Positions 51,194-59,590 of a stretch of DNA of 64,000 bases are shown here, in pieces (positions within the stretch are counted from its first letter, which is position 1; every line of letters starts with the position of its first letter). The stretch is from DATKDP01 sp035546335. Its GTDB lineage: Bacteria; Acidobacteriota; Thermoanaerobaculia; Gp7-AA8. Where the stretch lies: positions 22,243-86,242 of the forward strand of contig DATKDP010000113.1 of NCBI GenBank assembly GCA_035546335.1. The letters are read 5' to 3'. The notes under the pieces were generated by a model, which saw only the letters and a program-made list of their open reading frames with translations, did not search any database and was not told the DNA's origin. The translations under genes were made by a program, and so were the position numbers.

Positions 51194-52753
51194 ATGGCTC
51201 GCATCGCCTCTCTTCTCGTTCCTCTCTTTCCTCTCGCGGCGCGGCTGCGGAGCGAGCCGGAGCTCGCCGGAGAAGCGGTCGTGATCGTCGAAGGCAACGG
51301 CAATGCCGCACATGTGATCGCGGCGAGCCGGCGGGCGCGCAGGGAGACGATCTGCGCCGGGATGACACTCCCTCAGGCGCGCGCCCTTCTTCCGAAGCTG
51401 ATCGCGCGCGGCCGCGATGCGGAATGCGAACGGACCTCGCAGGAAGCACTTCTCGAGATCGCCGAACGGTTCTCTCCGCGCATCGAAGACGCCGGAGAGG
51501 GAGTCGCTCATCTCGACGTCAGCGGCATGGAAGGACTCTTCCGCGACAAAAAGGAAACGACCGCGGAGGAAGGACCGGCCGATCACGAGACGACGCTCGC
51601 CAGAGCGATCATCCAGGCCGCCGGCACCGCCGGTCTTCCGACCCGCGTCGGAATCGCCGCGAGCAAGCTCGCCGCTCGCATCGCCGCAGAGCTTCCGAAA
51701 TCTCCGGTCATCGTCCCTCCGGGAGAAGAGAGCGCATTTCTCGCACCGCTCCCTCTCACGCGACTTCTCCCCGAGCTCGCCATCGGCGATGCCCTCGGGC
51801 GATGGGGAATCCGATCGATCGGCGAGCTGGCTCGCCTCCCCGAAGCGGAAGTCGCGAGCCGCCTCGGAGAGACAGGGCGCGCGCTGCACTGGGCGGCGCG
51901 CGGTGTCGACTCCCGCCCGCTGACTCCGCGGCTGCCCCCACCCGAATTTCGTGAAGGGATGGATCTCGAATGGCCGCTCGTCTCGCTCGAGCCATTCCTC
52001 TTCATCGCCAACGCCGCACTCGACCGACTGGCCAGGCGAATGGAAGTTCAGGGATTCGCCTGCCGCCGGCTCGAGCTACTGCTCAAGCTCGAGCCGGACG
52101 GCTACGACAGCCGTGGAATCGATCTGCCGGCGCCGACGCGCGACGTCAAGACGATGTTGACGCTCATCCGTCTCGGCCTCGAAGCGCGGACGCCGGGAGC
52201 GCCGGTGGCCGGCTTCAGCTTCGTCGCCCATCCTGACCGCCCACGTCGCGCTCAGCTCTCTCTGTTCGGATCGCCTGCGCTGTCACCCGACAAGCTGGCG
52301 ACGACGATCGCGCGGCTCGCCGCGCTCATCGGCAGCGACCGCGTCGGAACGCCGGTGACGGTCGATGGTCACGCCCCGGAGCGTTTCGCGATCGTCGCGC
52401 ACGATCCCCCTCCCCCACCCGAGCTGCGCCGCCGTCCTCGCAGGAGCCGGGGACTGCTGGCGGTGCGCGTTCTCCGTCCGCCGGTGCCGGTCGAAGTGAT
52501 CATGCGCGGTAATGAGCTGCACTCCGTACAGCCATTGGCTGTACGGAATGATTCCGGCGATGGATCGAAACGGATGAAAATCGAAGGTTCCATCCGCGTC
52601 GCTTCCGGCCCCTGGAGCCTCGAGGAAGGATGGTGGTGCGAAAAACCGGTCGATCGCGACTACTGGGACGTCGAGCTCAGCTCCGGTGGGGTCTACCGCA
52701 TCTACCGAGAGCGCGGGGAGGGGGGGTGGTATGTGGATGGGATGTACGACTGA
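51194..52753 (+). CDS. imuB: ImuB, catalytically inactive Y-family polymerase
   Basis: A 519-residue DinB-like scaffold protein of error-prone repair. It has a Y-family palm start (ASLLVPLFPLAARLRSEPEL), EAVVIVEGNGNAAHVIAASR, and the fingers/thumb region with LPTRVGIAASKLAARIAAEL and GIRSIGELARL. The acidic metal residues of active polymerases are not clearly kept, as in other ImuB. A clamp-binding motif QLSLF is at about residue 354. The C-terminal part carries GPWSLEEGWWCEKPVDRDYW and RIYRERGEGGWYVDGMYD, which is the ImuB tail that contacts ImuA and DnaE2. The stop is three bases from a large heptad array (F). Confidence 0.85.
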   Translation: MARIASLLVPLFPLAARLRSEPELAGEAVVIVEGNGNAAHVIAASRRARRETICAGMTLPQARALLPKLIARGRDAECERTSQEALLEIAERFSPRIEDAGEGVAHLDVSGMEGLFRDKKETTAEEGPADHETTLARAIIQAAGTAGLPTRVGIAASKLAARIAAELPKSPVIVPPGEESAFLAPLPLTRLLPELAIGDALGRWGIRSIGELARLPEAEVASRLGETGRALHWAARGVDSRPLTPRLPPPEFREGMDLEWPLVSLEPFLFIANAALDRLARRMEVQGFACRRLELLLKLEPDGYDSRGIDLPAPTRDVKTMLTLIRLGLEARTPGAPVAGFSFVAHPDRPRRAQLSLFGSPALSPDKLATTIARLAALIGSDRVGTPVTVDGHAPERFAIVAHDPPPPPELRRRPRRSRGLLAVRVLRPPVPVEVIMRGNELHSVQPLAVRNDSGDGSKRMKIEGSIRVASGPWSLEEGWWCEKPVDRDYWDVELSSGGVYRIYRERGEGGWYVDGMYD

Positions 52754-52755
52754 GG

Positions 52756-53083
52756 GATAGCAGATGGCAGATGGCAGAGACGAGGGGCGAGACGAGAGAC
52801 GAGAGACGAGGGTCAGAAGGGTGAAGAGTGAAGAGTGAAGAGTGAAGAGTGAAGAGTGAAGAGTGAAGAGTGAAGGGTGAAGAGTGAAGAGTGAAGGGTG
52901 AAGGGTGAAGAGTGAAGAGTGAAGGGTGAAGAGTGAAGAGTGAAGAGTGAAGAGTGAAGAGTGAAGAGTGAAGAGTGAAGGGTACTCCATTCGCCTCCCG
53001 TCTCTCGCCCCTCGCCCCTCGTCTCTCGCCCCTCGTCTCTCGCCCCTCGCCTCTGCTATCTGCCATCTGCTATTTGCTATCTG
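52756..53083. repeat. Heptanucleotide inverted repeat array F
   Basis: AGATGGC and GAGACGA heptads (52756-52812), then about 23 GTGAAGA/GTGAAGG units (52819-52981), and complementary pyrimidine arms TCTCGCC, CCCTCGT and TATCTGCC types (52990-53083). It lies between imuB and dnaE2 and is the longest array here. The tandem core of one strand is nearly pure purine (GA-rich). Neither gene's frame enters it. Confidence 0.9.
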
Positions 53084-53096
53084 ACCTCATGACCCC

Positions 53097-56000
53097 ATGA
53101 CGAGACGTCCTTACATCGAACTGCACGCCGCCTCCGCCTTCTCCTTTCTCGACGGCGCGTCCCTTCCGGAGGATCTGGCCGAGCAGGCGGCGGCGCTCGA
53201 TCTGCCGGCGATGGCACTCGTCGACACGAACGGCGTCTATGGTGCTCCGCGCTTCTACGCGGCGGCGAAGAAAGCCGGACTCCGCGCGCTCGTCGGCGCG
53301 GAAGTCGTGCTCGATGAATCGATCGATGCCGGACCGCGCGCGAGCGGTCTCCATGCCGTTCCCGAGACTGATCCGATCGCCCCATCGACTCCATCACGCC
53401 TCACCCTGCTCGTCGGCAACCGCAACGGCTATCGGAATCTCTGCCGGATGTCGACCGAGGGGGCGCTGGGACGGCCGAAGGGCGAGGCGCGTTGCTCGTG
53501 GGATCTGATCGAAAAGTACGCCGGCGACCTCTTCTGCCTCACCGGAGGTGACGAAGGGGTTGTCGCACGCGCATTCGTCACCGGCGGAATCGATGGAGCA
53601 CGGCGACGCGTCGATCGTCTGGCCGGCATCTTCGGATCCCGCCTTCATGTCGAGCTGCAGCGACATCGTCTGCGCGCCGAGGAGCATCGGAATCAGGCGC
53701 TCGTGGATCTCGCACGTTCGATGCGGATTCCCCTGGTGGCGACGAACGGCGTCCGCTACGCACGCCGTTCCGACAAAGACCTTCACGATGTTCTCACATG
53801 CATCCGCGCGAAAACGAATCTCGACCGGGCCGGATCGCTTCTCGACGCTCACCGCGAGCGTCACATCCGGGATGCCGCCGCGATGTCCGCGGCATTCGCC
53901 GATCTTCCTCAGGCGCTCGACAACACGCTGCTGCTGGCATCGCGTCTCGATTTCACACTCGCCGATCTCGGATACCGCTTTCCCGACTACCCACTCCCCG
54001 ACGGCGAGACGCGCGACTCGTTTCTGCGGAAGATCACCTGGAACGGCGCGCGCGCCCGCTTCCGCCCTCTCACGGCGAAGGCGCAGGCCCAGCTCGAGAA
54101 GGAGCTGGCGATGATCGAGAAGCTCGATCTCGCCGGCTACTTTCTGATCGTATGGGACATCGTTCAGTTCTGCCTTCGCGAAAAGATTCTGGTGCAGGGG
54201 CGCGGCTCGGCGGCGAATAGCGCCGTCTGTTACGCCCTTTCGATCACCGCGGTCGATCCGGTGAGGATGGATCTGTTGTTCGAGCGATTTCTCTCCGAGG
54301 AGCGGGGGGAATGGCCGGACATCGATCTCGATCTTCCCTCCGGAGATCAGCGGGAGAAGGTCATCCAGTACGTCTACACGCGGTACGGTGCTCATGGCGC
54401 CGCGATGACCGCGAACGTGATCACCTATCGCGATCGATCGGCGGCACGCGAGGTCGGCAAGGCGCTCGGCTACTCGGAGGAACAGGTCGGCAGGCTGTCG
54501 AAGCAGGTCAGCCAGTGGAGCTTCGGGGAGATCCAGGAGAGGACCGACGAGCTGCCGGGAGAGCTCCGCACCGCCGGGTTCGACGTCGAAGAAGGTCGCG
54601 TGCGGCATCTGCTTCGCCTCTGGATTCAGATCCACAACCTCCCGCGCCACCTCGGACAGCATTCGGGAGGAATGGTGATGGCCGGAGGCCGTCTCGACGA
54701 GGTCGTGCCGCTCGAGCCGGCCTCGATGCCGGGACGCGTGGTGATCCAGTGGGACAAGGACGACTGCGCCGATCTCGGAATCATCAAGGTCGACCTGCTC
54801 GGACTCGGAATGCTCTCGGCGATCGAAGAGGCGATCCCGCTGATCAAGGTGAACGAGAAGGTCGACGTCGATCTCGCACATCTGCCGCAGAACGATCCGA
54901 AGATTTTCAAAATGTTGAACGAAGCCGACACGGTGGGACTCTTTCAGGTCGAGAGCCGCGCCCAGATGGCATCGCTGCCGAGGAACAAGCCGGAGAACTT
55001 CTACGACATCGTGATTCAGGTGGCCATCATCCGTCCAGGGCCGATTGTCGGCGGTATGGTCAATCCCTTCTTCGACCGCCGCCAGGGGAAGATTCCGGTC
55101 GAATATCCCCATCCCTCCCTCGAGCCGATTCTGAAACGCACCCTCGGGGTTCCGCTGTTCCAGGAGCAGCTTCTGAAGATCGCGATGGTGGCGGCGGGAT
55201 TCACCGGCGGCGAGGCGGAGGAGCTGCGCCGCGCCATGGGCTTCAAGCGCTCGGTCGAGCGGATGTCTCACATCGAGAAGAAGCTTCGCGATGGAATGAC
55301 CGAGCGGGGGATCGTCGGAAAGGCGCAGGAGGAGATCGTGAAATCGATCACCTCGTTCGCGCTCTATGGATTCCCCGAATCGCATGCTGCCAGCTTCGCC
55401 CTGATCGCCTACGCCAGCGCGTATCTGAAGGCGCATCACCCGGCGGCGTTCTACATCGCACTGCTCGACTGCTGGCCAATGGGCTTCTACCATCCGGCGA
55501 CGCTGGTCAAGGATGCGCAGAGGCGCGGCGTGACGGTTCTCCCCATCGACGTCAATCGCTCCGCCTGGAAGTGTCGCTGGGAGAACGGTGCGGTGCGTCT
55601 GGGACTGCGGTTTGTGAAGGGACTGCTGGAGAAGAGCGGAAGGCGGATCGAAGAGGAGCAGGAGCAACGACGTTTCCGAAGTGCGGATGATCTCGCACGG
55701 CGCTGCCGGCTCCACAACGATCAACTGACCCGGCTCGCCTGGTCCGGGAGCCTCGCATCACTCGGAATGACGCGCCGCGCCGCCCTATGGCAGGCGGATC
55801 TGGCGGCCAGGCCGGCGGGTCCGCTCTTCGAGGAAACGACGGCAGTTCTCGACTCGCCTCTCACCGAAATGTCGCCCTCCGAAGAGACGATGGCCGATTA
55901 TCGGGCGACCGACATGACGACCGGACCGCATCTGATGCAGCACATCCGGGAAGAGCTCGCGCTGAAGGGTGTGCGATCGGCGGCCGAGCTCGCAACGATG

Positions 56001-56282
56001 CGCAGCGGCAAGCGTGTGACGACAGCGGGTGCGGTGATCGTCCGCCAGCGGCCGGGAACGGCGAAGGGATTCGTCTTTCTCACCCTCGAAGACGAGAGCG
56101 GCATGGCACAGGCCATCGTCCATCCCGATCTTTTCCGTGAGCAGCGCTCGATCATCGTCGGCTCCCCGGGCCTGATCGTCGAAGGGATCCTGCAGAACGA
56201 GTCGGGGAATCCCTCGGTTCGCGCCGAGCGCTTCTGGCCCATTCACGACTTCTCTGCGACGCCGAGTCACGATTTTCATTGA
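53097..56282 (+). CDS. dnaE2: Error-prone DNA polymerase DnaE2 (ImuC)
   Basis: A 1061-residue C-family polymerase alpha subunit. An N-terminal PHP domain (YIELHAASAFSFLDGASLPE), palm with catalytic acids in WPDIDLDLPSGDQREK (about 404-419), and QGRGSAANSAVCYALSIT, the finger region AMGFKRSVERMSHIEKKL, and a C-terminal OB fold (TTAGAVIVRQRPGTAKGFVF). It is the translesion polymerase of the ImuA-ImuB-DnaE2 mutasome, induced after DNA damage in other bacteria. The gene lies 343 bases behind imuB, the gap being filled by repeat array F, so it may be read through from the imu promoter or have its own. Confidence 0.95.
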   Translation: MTRRPYIELHAASAFSFLDGASLPEDLAEQAAALDLPAMALVDTNGVYGAPRFYAAAKKAGLRALVGAEVVLDESIDAGPRASGLHAVPETDPIAPSTPSRLTLLVGNRNGYRNLCRMSTEGALGRPKGEARCSWDLIEKYAGDLFCLTGGDEGVVARAFVTGGIDGARRRVDRLAGIFGSRLHVELQRHRLRAEEHRNQALVDLARSMRIPLVATNGVRYARRSDKDLHDVLTCIRAKTNLDRAGSLLDAHRERHIRDAAAMSAAFADLPQALDNTLLLASRLDFTLADLGYRFPDYPLPDGETRDSFLRKITWNGARARFRPLTAKAQAQLEKELAMIEKLDLAGYFLIVWDIVQFCLREKILVQGRGSAANSAVCYALSITAVDPVRMDLLFERFLSEERGEWPDIDLDLPSGDQREKVIQYVYTRYGAHGAAMTANVITYRDRSAAREVGKALGYSEEQVGRLSKQVSQWSFGEIQERTDELPGELRTAGFDVEEGRVRHLLRLWIQIHNLPRHLGQHSGGMVMAGGRLDEVVPLEPASMPGRVVIQWDKDDCADLGIIKVDLLGLGMLSAIEEAIPLIKVNEKVDVDLAHLPQNDPKIFKMLNEADTVGLFQVESRAQMASLPRNKPENFYDIVIQVAIIRPGPIVGGMVNPFFDRRQGKIPVEYPHPSLEPILKRTLGVPLFQEQLLKIAMVAAGFTGGEAEELRRAMGFKRSVERMSHIEKKLRDGMTERGIVGKAQEEIVKSITSFALYGFPESHAASFALIAYASAYLKAHHPAAFYIALLDCWPMGFYHPATLVKDAQRRGVTVLPIDVNRSAWKCRWENGAVRLGLRFVKGLLEKSGRRIEEEQEQRRFRSADDLARRCRLHNDQLTRLAWSGSLASLGMTRRAALWQADLAARPAGPLFEETTAVLDSPLTEMSPSEETMADYRATDMTTGPHLMQHIREELALKGVRSAAELATMRSGKRVTTAGAVIVRQRPGTAKGFVFLTLEDESGMAQAIVHPDLFREQRSIIVGSPGLIVEGILQNESGNPSVRAERFWPIHDFSATPSHDFH

Positions 56283-56400
56283 GAGGGCGCACCACGCCTG
56301 CGGCGGCGAGGACGCCGCCGCGATCGGGCGGGACGCCCGACCCCCACGGCGTTCAACGCTCAGCTCCCGGGGGGAGCGGGCGTCCCGCGCCCGCTCCGCG
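56283..56400. repeat. Cluster of GC hairpins
   Basis: Three hairpins: GCGGCGGCGAGGACGCCGCC (about 56299), TCGGGCGGGACGCCCGA (about 56325) and GAGCGGGCGTCCCGCGCCCGC with its final TC (56374). The third is the same repeat as at 19517. They separate dnaE2 and the convergent phhB gene and may stop transcription from both sides. Confidence 0.6.
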
Positions 56401-56401
56401 A

Positions 56402-56743
56402 CTATGACTGTGTCGATGCGGCGAGCTCGTCGATCTTCGCTGCGAGAACGAAATCGCTGCGGGTGAGGCCGTCGATCTTGTGAGTCCAGATCTCGATCGC
56501 CACCCGACCCCATCCGAGGTGGATGTCGGGATGATGTCCCTGCTCCTCGGCGAGGGCGCCGACTTCGTTCGTGAAGGCGAGCGCCTGTAGGAAATCGGGA
56601 AATCGGAATTCATGCTTCAGGTGGTGCTCGTCGATGACCTCCCATTCTCCGCCGAGCTCGCGAGCCACGGTTCGCAAATCCTCTCCCTTCAGCGCGGGGA
56701 CTCCTCCCTTGCACGGTATGCACTGCTCCTGCGCCAGCGCCAT
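56402..56743 (-). CDS. phhB: 4a-hydroxytetrahydrobiopterin dehydratase
   Basis: A 113-residue enzyme (pterin-4a-carbinolamine dehydratase) that recycles tetrahydrobiopterin after aromatic amino acid hydroxylation, or a related pterin role. The family motif EEQGHHPDIHLGWGRVAI with its two His, the DLRTVARELGGEWEV start and a final LAAKIDELA segment are present. ATG 56743 (MALAQEQC) follows an AAAAGGAGG ribosome site; longer frames are not conserved. There is no phenylalanine hydroxylase here, so the role could be in molybdopterin. The glutaredoxin gene lies upstream on the same strand. Confidence 0.9.
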   Translation of the reverse strand: MALAQEQCIPCKGGVPALKGEDLRTVARELGGEWEVIDEHHLKHEFRFPDFLQALAFTNEVGALAEEQGHHPDIHLGWGRVAIEIWTHKIDGLTRSDFVLAAKIDELAASTQS

Positions 56744-56771
56744 CGATCTCGCCTCCTTTTCCTGTCGTGAA

Positions 56772-57032
56772 TCAGGTCGACGAACGCATCGCCCGTTCGA
56801 CGCGCGCGACCAGATCCTTTGGTTCCACACGATACTTGAACGCCTTTCGGCCGGCGACGAAGATCACCGGCACATCCCAGGTGTAACGCGCCTGCAGCTC
56901 GGGATCGTCATCGATGTTCACTTCGCGAACGACAGCCGCCAGATCGTGATCATGGATCGCCTCGTCGATGACGAGCCTTGCCTCGTCGCAGAGATGACAT
57001 CCCGGGCGGGAGTAGATGACGATCTCGACCAC
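56772..57032 (-). CDS. Glutaredoxin-like thioredoxin-fold protein
   Basis: An 86-residue redox protein with the C12-x-x-C15 site in YSRPGCHLCDEAR, the DDDPELQARY segment and the cis-Pro motif VPVIFVAG. It belongs to the DUF836/glutaredoxin-2-like group common in Acidobacteria and Deinococcus. It is probably a cytosolic disulfide reductase. It ends 28 bases before the phhB start, and is divergent from the SDR gene with 42 bases between. Confidence 0.85.
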   Translation of the reverse strand: MVEIVIYSRPGCHLCDEARLVIDEAIHDHDLAAVVREVNIDDDPELQARYTWDVPVIFVAGRKAFKYRVEPKDLVARVERAMRSST

Positions 57033-57074
57033 CTGACGATTCTAACTCCCTTATGATTCCACGCGGAGGCAGCG

Positions 57075-57833
57075 ATGATTGGAATCGATCTCGAAGGGAA
57101 AGTGGCGCTCGTCACCGGTGCTTCGCGGGGGATCGGGCGAGAAACAGCCCGGTTTCTGGCCGCCGCCGGCGCGAGAGTCGGCATCAATTACGCTCAGAAC
57201 GAGGCTCGGGCGCGCTCCCTGGCCGAAGAGCTCGGCGAGAGCGCGCTGCTGCTCGAAGGCAGTGTCGGAGATCCGCACCGAGCGAGAACGATGATCAATG
57301 ATCTCGTCGAGCATTTTGGACGCATCGACATCCTGGTCAACAACGCTGCGACGTTCTCGGAGAACCGCTTCGATCGGGACGACTCCGACGGGTGGGAGCG
57401 CGGGTGGCAGCAGACGTTCGAAGTGAATCTGTTCGGTCCGGCGAATCTCTTTCATGCGACGTTTCCACTGATGAAGTGCCAGGGCGGGGGCAAAGTGATC
57501 AACGTCGCGTCGCGTGCGGCATTTCGAGGAGAAACGGAATTCGCCGACTACGGGGCGTCGAAGGCCGCGCTGGTCAACCTGACCAAGAGTATTGCTCGCT
57601 CCTGCGGCCGCTACAACATCATCTCCACCTGTGTCGCGCCCGGGTGGATCGAGACGGACATGGCGACGGCGGATCTCGCCCTGCGCCGCGACGAGATCGT
57701 CGCGGAGATTCCGCTCGGACGCGTCGGCACGCCCGCCGACATCGCCGGCATCATCCTCTTCCTCGCCTCCCCCTTCGCCGACTATCTCAACGGGGCGACT
57801 CTCGACGCGAACGGAGGATCGTACGTGCGGTGA
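57075..57833 (+). CDS. Short-chain dehydrogenase/reductase (FabG-like)
   Basis: A 252-residue SDR. NAD(P)-binding TGASRGIG (about 14-21), NNAA (about 90), catalytic Ser in VASRAAF, and Tyr-x-x-x-Lys in DYGASKAAL. PG motif APGWIETDMA. Classic SDR length. It could be a 3-oxoacyl-ACP reductase or a sugar/alcohol dehydrogenase; the FabG-typical loop IPLGRVGTPADIAG is present, but this occurs in many SDRs. Monocistronic; heptad array G begins two bases after its stop. Confidence 0.85.
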   Translation: MIGIDLEGKVALVTGASRGIGRETARFLAAAGARVGINYAQNEARARSLAEELGESALLLEGSVGDPHRARTMINDLVEHFGRIDILVNNAATFSENRFDRDDSDGWERGWQQTFEVNLFGPANLFHATFPLMKCQGGGKVINVASRAAFRGETEFADYGASKAALVNLTKSIARSCGRYNIISTCVAPGWIETDMATADLALRRDEIVAEIPLGRVGTPADIAGIILFLASPFADYLNGATLDANGGSYVR

Positions 57834-57835
57834 TT

Positions 57836-58018
57836 GAAAGAGGGCGAGGGAAGGGGTGAAGAGGGAAGGGTGAAGAGGGGTTAGATAGCACACCGCAGAT
57901 GGCAGATGGCAGATGGCAGACGGCAGACGGCAGATGGCAGATGGCAGATGGAAGTGGCAGATGGGGAGCGCAGGCAAGGGATCTCACTCTGCTATCTGCT
58001 ACCTGCCATTCACTCTTC
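57836..58018. repeat. Heptanucleotide array G
   Basis: GGGAAGG/GTGAAGA heptads (57840-57878), then AGATGGC and AGACGGC units (57896-57968), and a short pyrimidine arm with CTGCTAT and TTCACTC (57987-58018). The last units overlap the 3' end of the minus-strand monooxygenase gene and encode its stop (GAAGAGTGA). Confidence 0.85.
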
Positions 58019-59278
58019 GACATATCCGATGTACCCGATACACATCTCGCTCGCCGCTTCTTCCCCATAGCTGACGTCGCGTGGCGGTGAGGTTGGATTC
58101 TTCGGATTCGCAGCTGAGTTGTCGTACTCCGCTTCGATGCGGATCACCGTGCCCGCCGGAAGCAGCGGTGGATCGGCGTAGGAATACATCCCCTGCCAGT
58201 GAATGTCCCAGTCATCGATCCGGATCAGGCACATCTCCTCACCGTCGGGAAGTGTCGCGATCATCCGGTTCTGCCTGCCGAGCAGGTGCATGTGCGTTCC
58301 CGCCGTGATCGCGCGAATGGCGCTCGGAAGCGTCATCGACGCGGTCACTCGATAGTCGGTCGCTCCCGCAGGAATCGTGAAGTCGCGATTCTCCACCGAC
58401 AGAAATCGGAAGAGCCGATCGGGCCGTGCACGAGTGAAGTACAGACCCATCCGAGTCTGGTCGACCATCGCATGACCATGATGCGGTGCGTAGTGGATCT
58501 GCAGAACGATCTTCGCATTGGCCGGCAGGAGAATTCCGACCTCGTCCGGAAGCTGCGGAGGTGCGGCTCCCGGAAACCAACCGCCGAGCAGGCCTGCAGC
58601 ATCGAACCCGGGGCCGCCGAACGACTCGTAGCCCGGATCCGGATCGGCGGCCTGCAGTCGTTCGGCCTCTCCGCTCGTATCGATGTAAGCGATGATGTGA
58701 TGGACCGTCTCGCGGGCGAGCGGCAGGAAGTCGATCGCGCGGAGATAGCGATCCTCGGGAAAGCTGACCGGAAGGACGAAACAGCGGAACATGTCGCGCT
58801 CGTCCGGAGGTGTATACGGCTGCGGAATCGCGATCTCGGCATCGGGGGGGCCGAGAAGCCATCCCGTTTCGAAGGTGCGCGGGGGCGGAAGGTCTTCAGC
58901 GCGCCCTTCCGGCATCCCGCCTTCGATCCAGTCGACGATGAGGCTGATCTCCCGGTCGGTCAGTCTGCGATTCCCGACGAATTCGCCACAGCCCGGCTCG
59001 GGCTTCCACGGCGGCATCTGGCGGGTCGAGACCATGAAGTGAATCCGTCCCGCCCATTTCACGGCATCCTGGTAGGTGATCAACGGGAACGGTCCGAGCT
59101 CTCCCGTCTGATGGCACGACTGACACGTCTCCTGAACGATCCGGATCACTTCGCGATTGAATGTGGGAGTACGAGGAAGATCGACGGCTCTGCGCCGCGA
59201 GCCGACGAGGATGCTCGAAGAAAGGAGAAGCAGCGAGAGGATGAAGCAGTTGCGGATCAGTCTGCCCGAGATGCTCAT
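58010..59278 (-). CDS. Exported copper monooxygenase-like protein with haem c site
   Basis: A 422-residue protein. A signal anchor (residues 8-26), one haem c motif C52-Q-S-C-H56, and then a peptidylglycine/dopamine monooxygenase-like fold. Its copper ligands can be read as H193-H194 with H262 (CuA-like; TVHHIIAYID, LQIHYAPHH), and H329, H331 with M412 (CuB-like; AGTHMHLLG, SEMC). Cytochrome c plus this fold is known from soil bacteria as ascorbate-dependent monooxygenase-like proteins; substrate and electron donor are unknown. The haem could replace ascorbate. Its C-terminal residues VEE and stop TGA come from array G. Confidence 0.75.
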   Translation of the reverse strand: MSISGRLIRNCFILSLLLLSSSILVGSRRRAVDLPRTPTFNREVIRIVQETCQSCHQTGELGPFPLITYQDAVKWAGRIHFMVSTRQMPPWKPEPGCGEFVGNRRLTDREISLIVDWIEGGMPEGRAEDLPPPRTFETGWLLGPPDAEIAIPQPYTPPDERDMFRCFVLPVSFPEDRYLRAIDFLPLARETVHHIIAYIDTSGEAERLQAADPDPGYESFGGPGFDAAGLLGGWFPGAAPPQLPDEVGILLPANAKIVLQIHYAPHHGHAMVDQTRMGLYFTRARPDRLFRFLSVENRDFTIPAGATDYRVTASMTLPSAIRAITAGTHMHLLGRQNRMIATLPDGEEMCLIRIDDWDIHWQGMYSYADPPLLPAGTVIRIEAEYDNSAANPKNPTSPPRDVSYGEEAASEMCIGYIGYVEE

Positions 59279-59369
59279 CGATCTATCCCTGCGCGCCGCC
59301 GCGCGACGGCCTGCTTCTTGCTCCTATCCCTGCCAGAGCCCGAACGGCTGCAGCCCGTTCCACATTCCT

Positions 59370-59573
59370 ATGGAAATCACCTCGACCCTTGCCGTCCTGC
59401 TCGTGGCACTCGCCACGATGGTAGCAGCAATCGCCCTGGCGTATCTTCCCCTCCGGGCGATCACCTATGTCATCGGGCGGAACATCGTCGCTCCGATCCG
59501 AAACTACATCGAGCGCCAGCGCGAGCGGCGGCGCGCCCGGCGAGAAACACCCGATCGCCGGAAAGTCATGTGA
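59370..59573 (+). CDS. Small single-pass membrane protein
   Basis: A 67-residue frame with one transmembrane helix (about 6-27) and an arginine-rich tail (RQRERRRARRETPDRRK). Starts at ATG 59370. No ribosome site is evident and no family is recognised. It lies between two minus-strand genes (58010-59278 and 59591-60163) and fits the gap exactly, which is the best support. Confidence 0.45.
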   Translation: MEITSTLAVLLVALATMVAAIALAYLPLRAITYVIGRNIVAPIRNYIERQRERRRARRETPDRRKVM

Positions 59574-59590
59574 TGCCGGCCTTGCCTCCA

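Noticed and set aside
52819..52981. Tandem GTGAAGA units as a CRISPR array
   Set aside because: Units are seven bases without unique spacers, and no cas genes are near.
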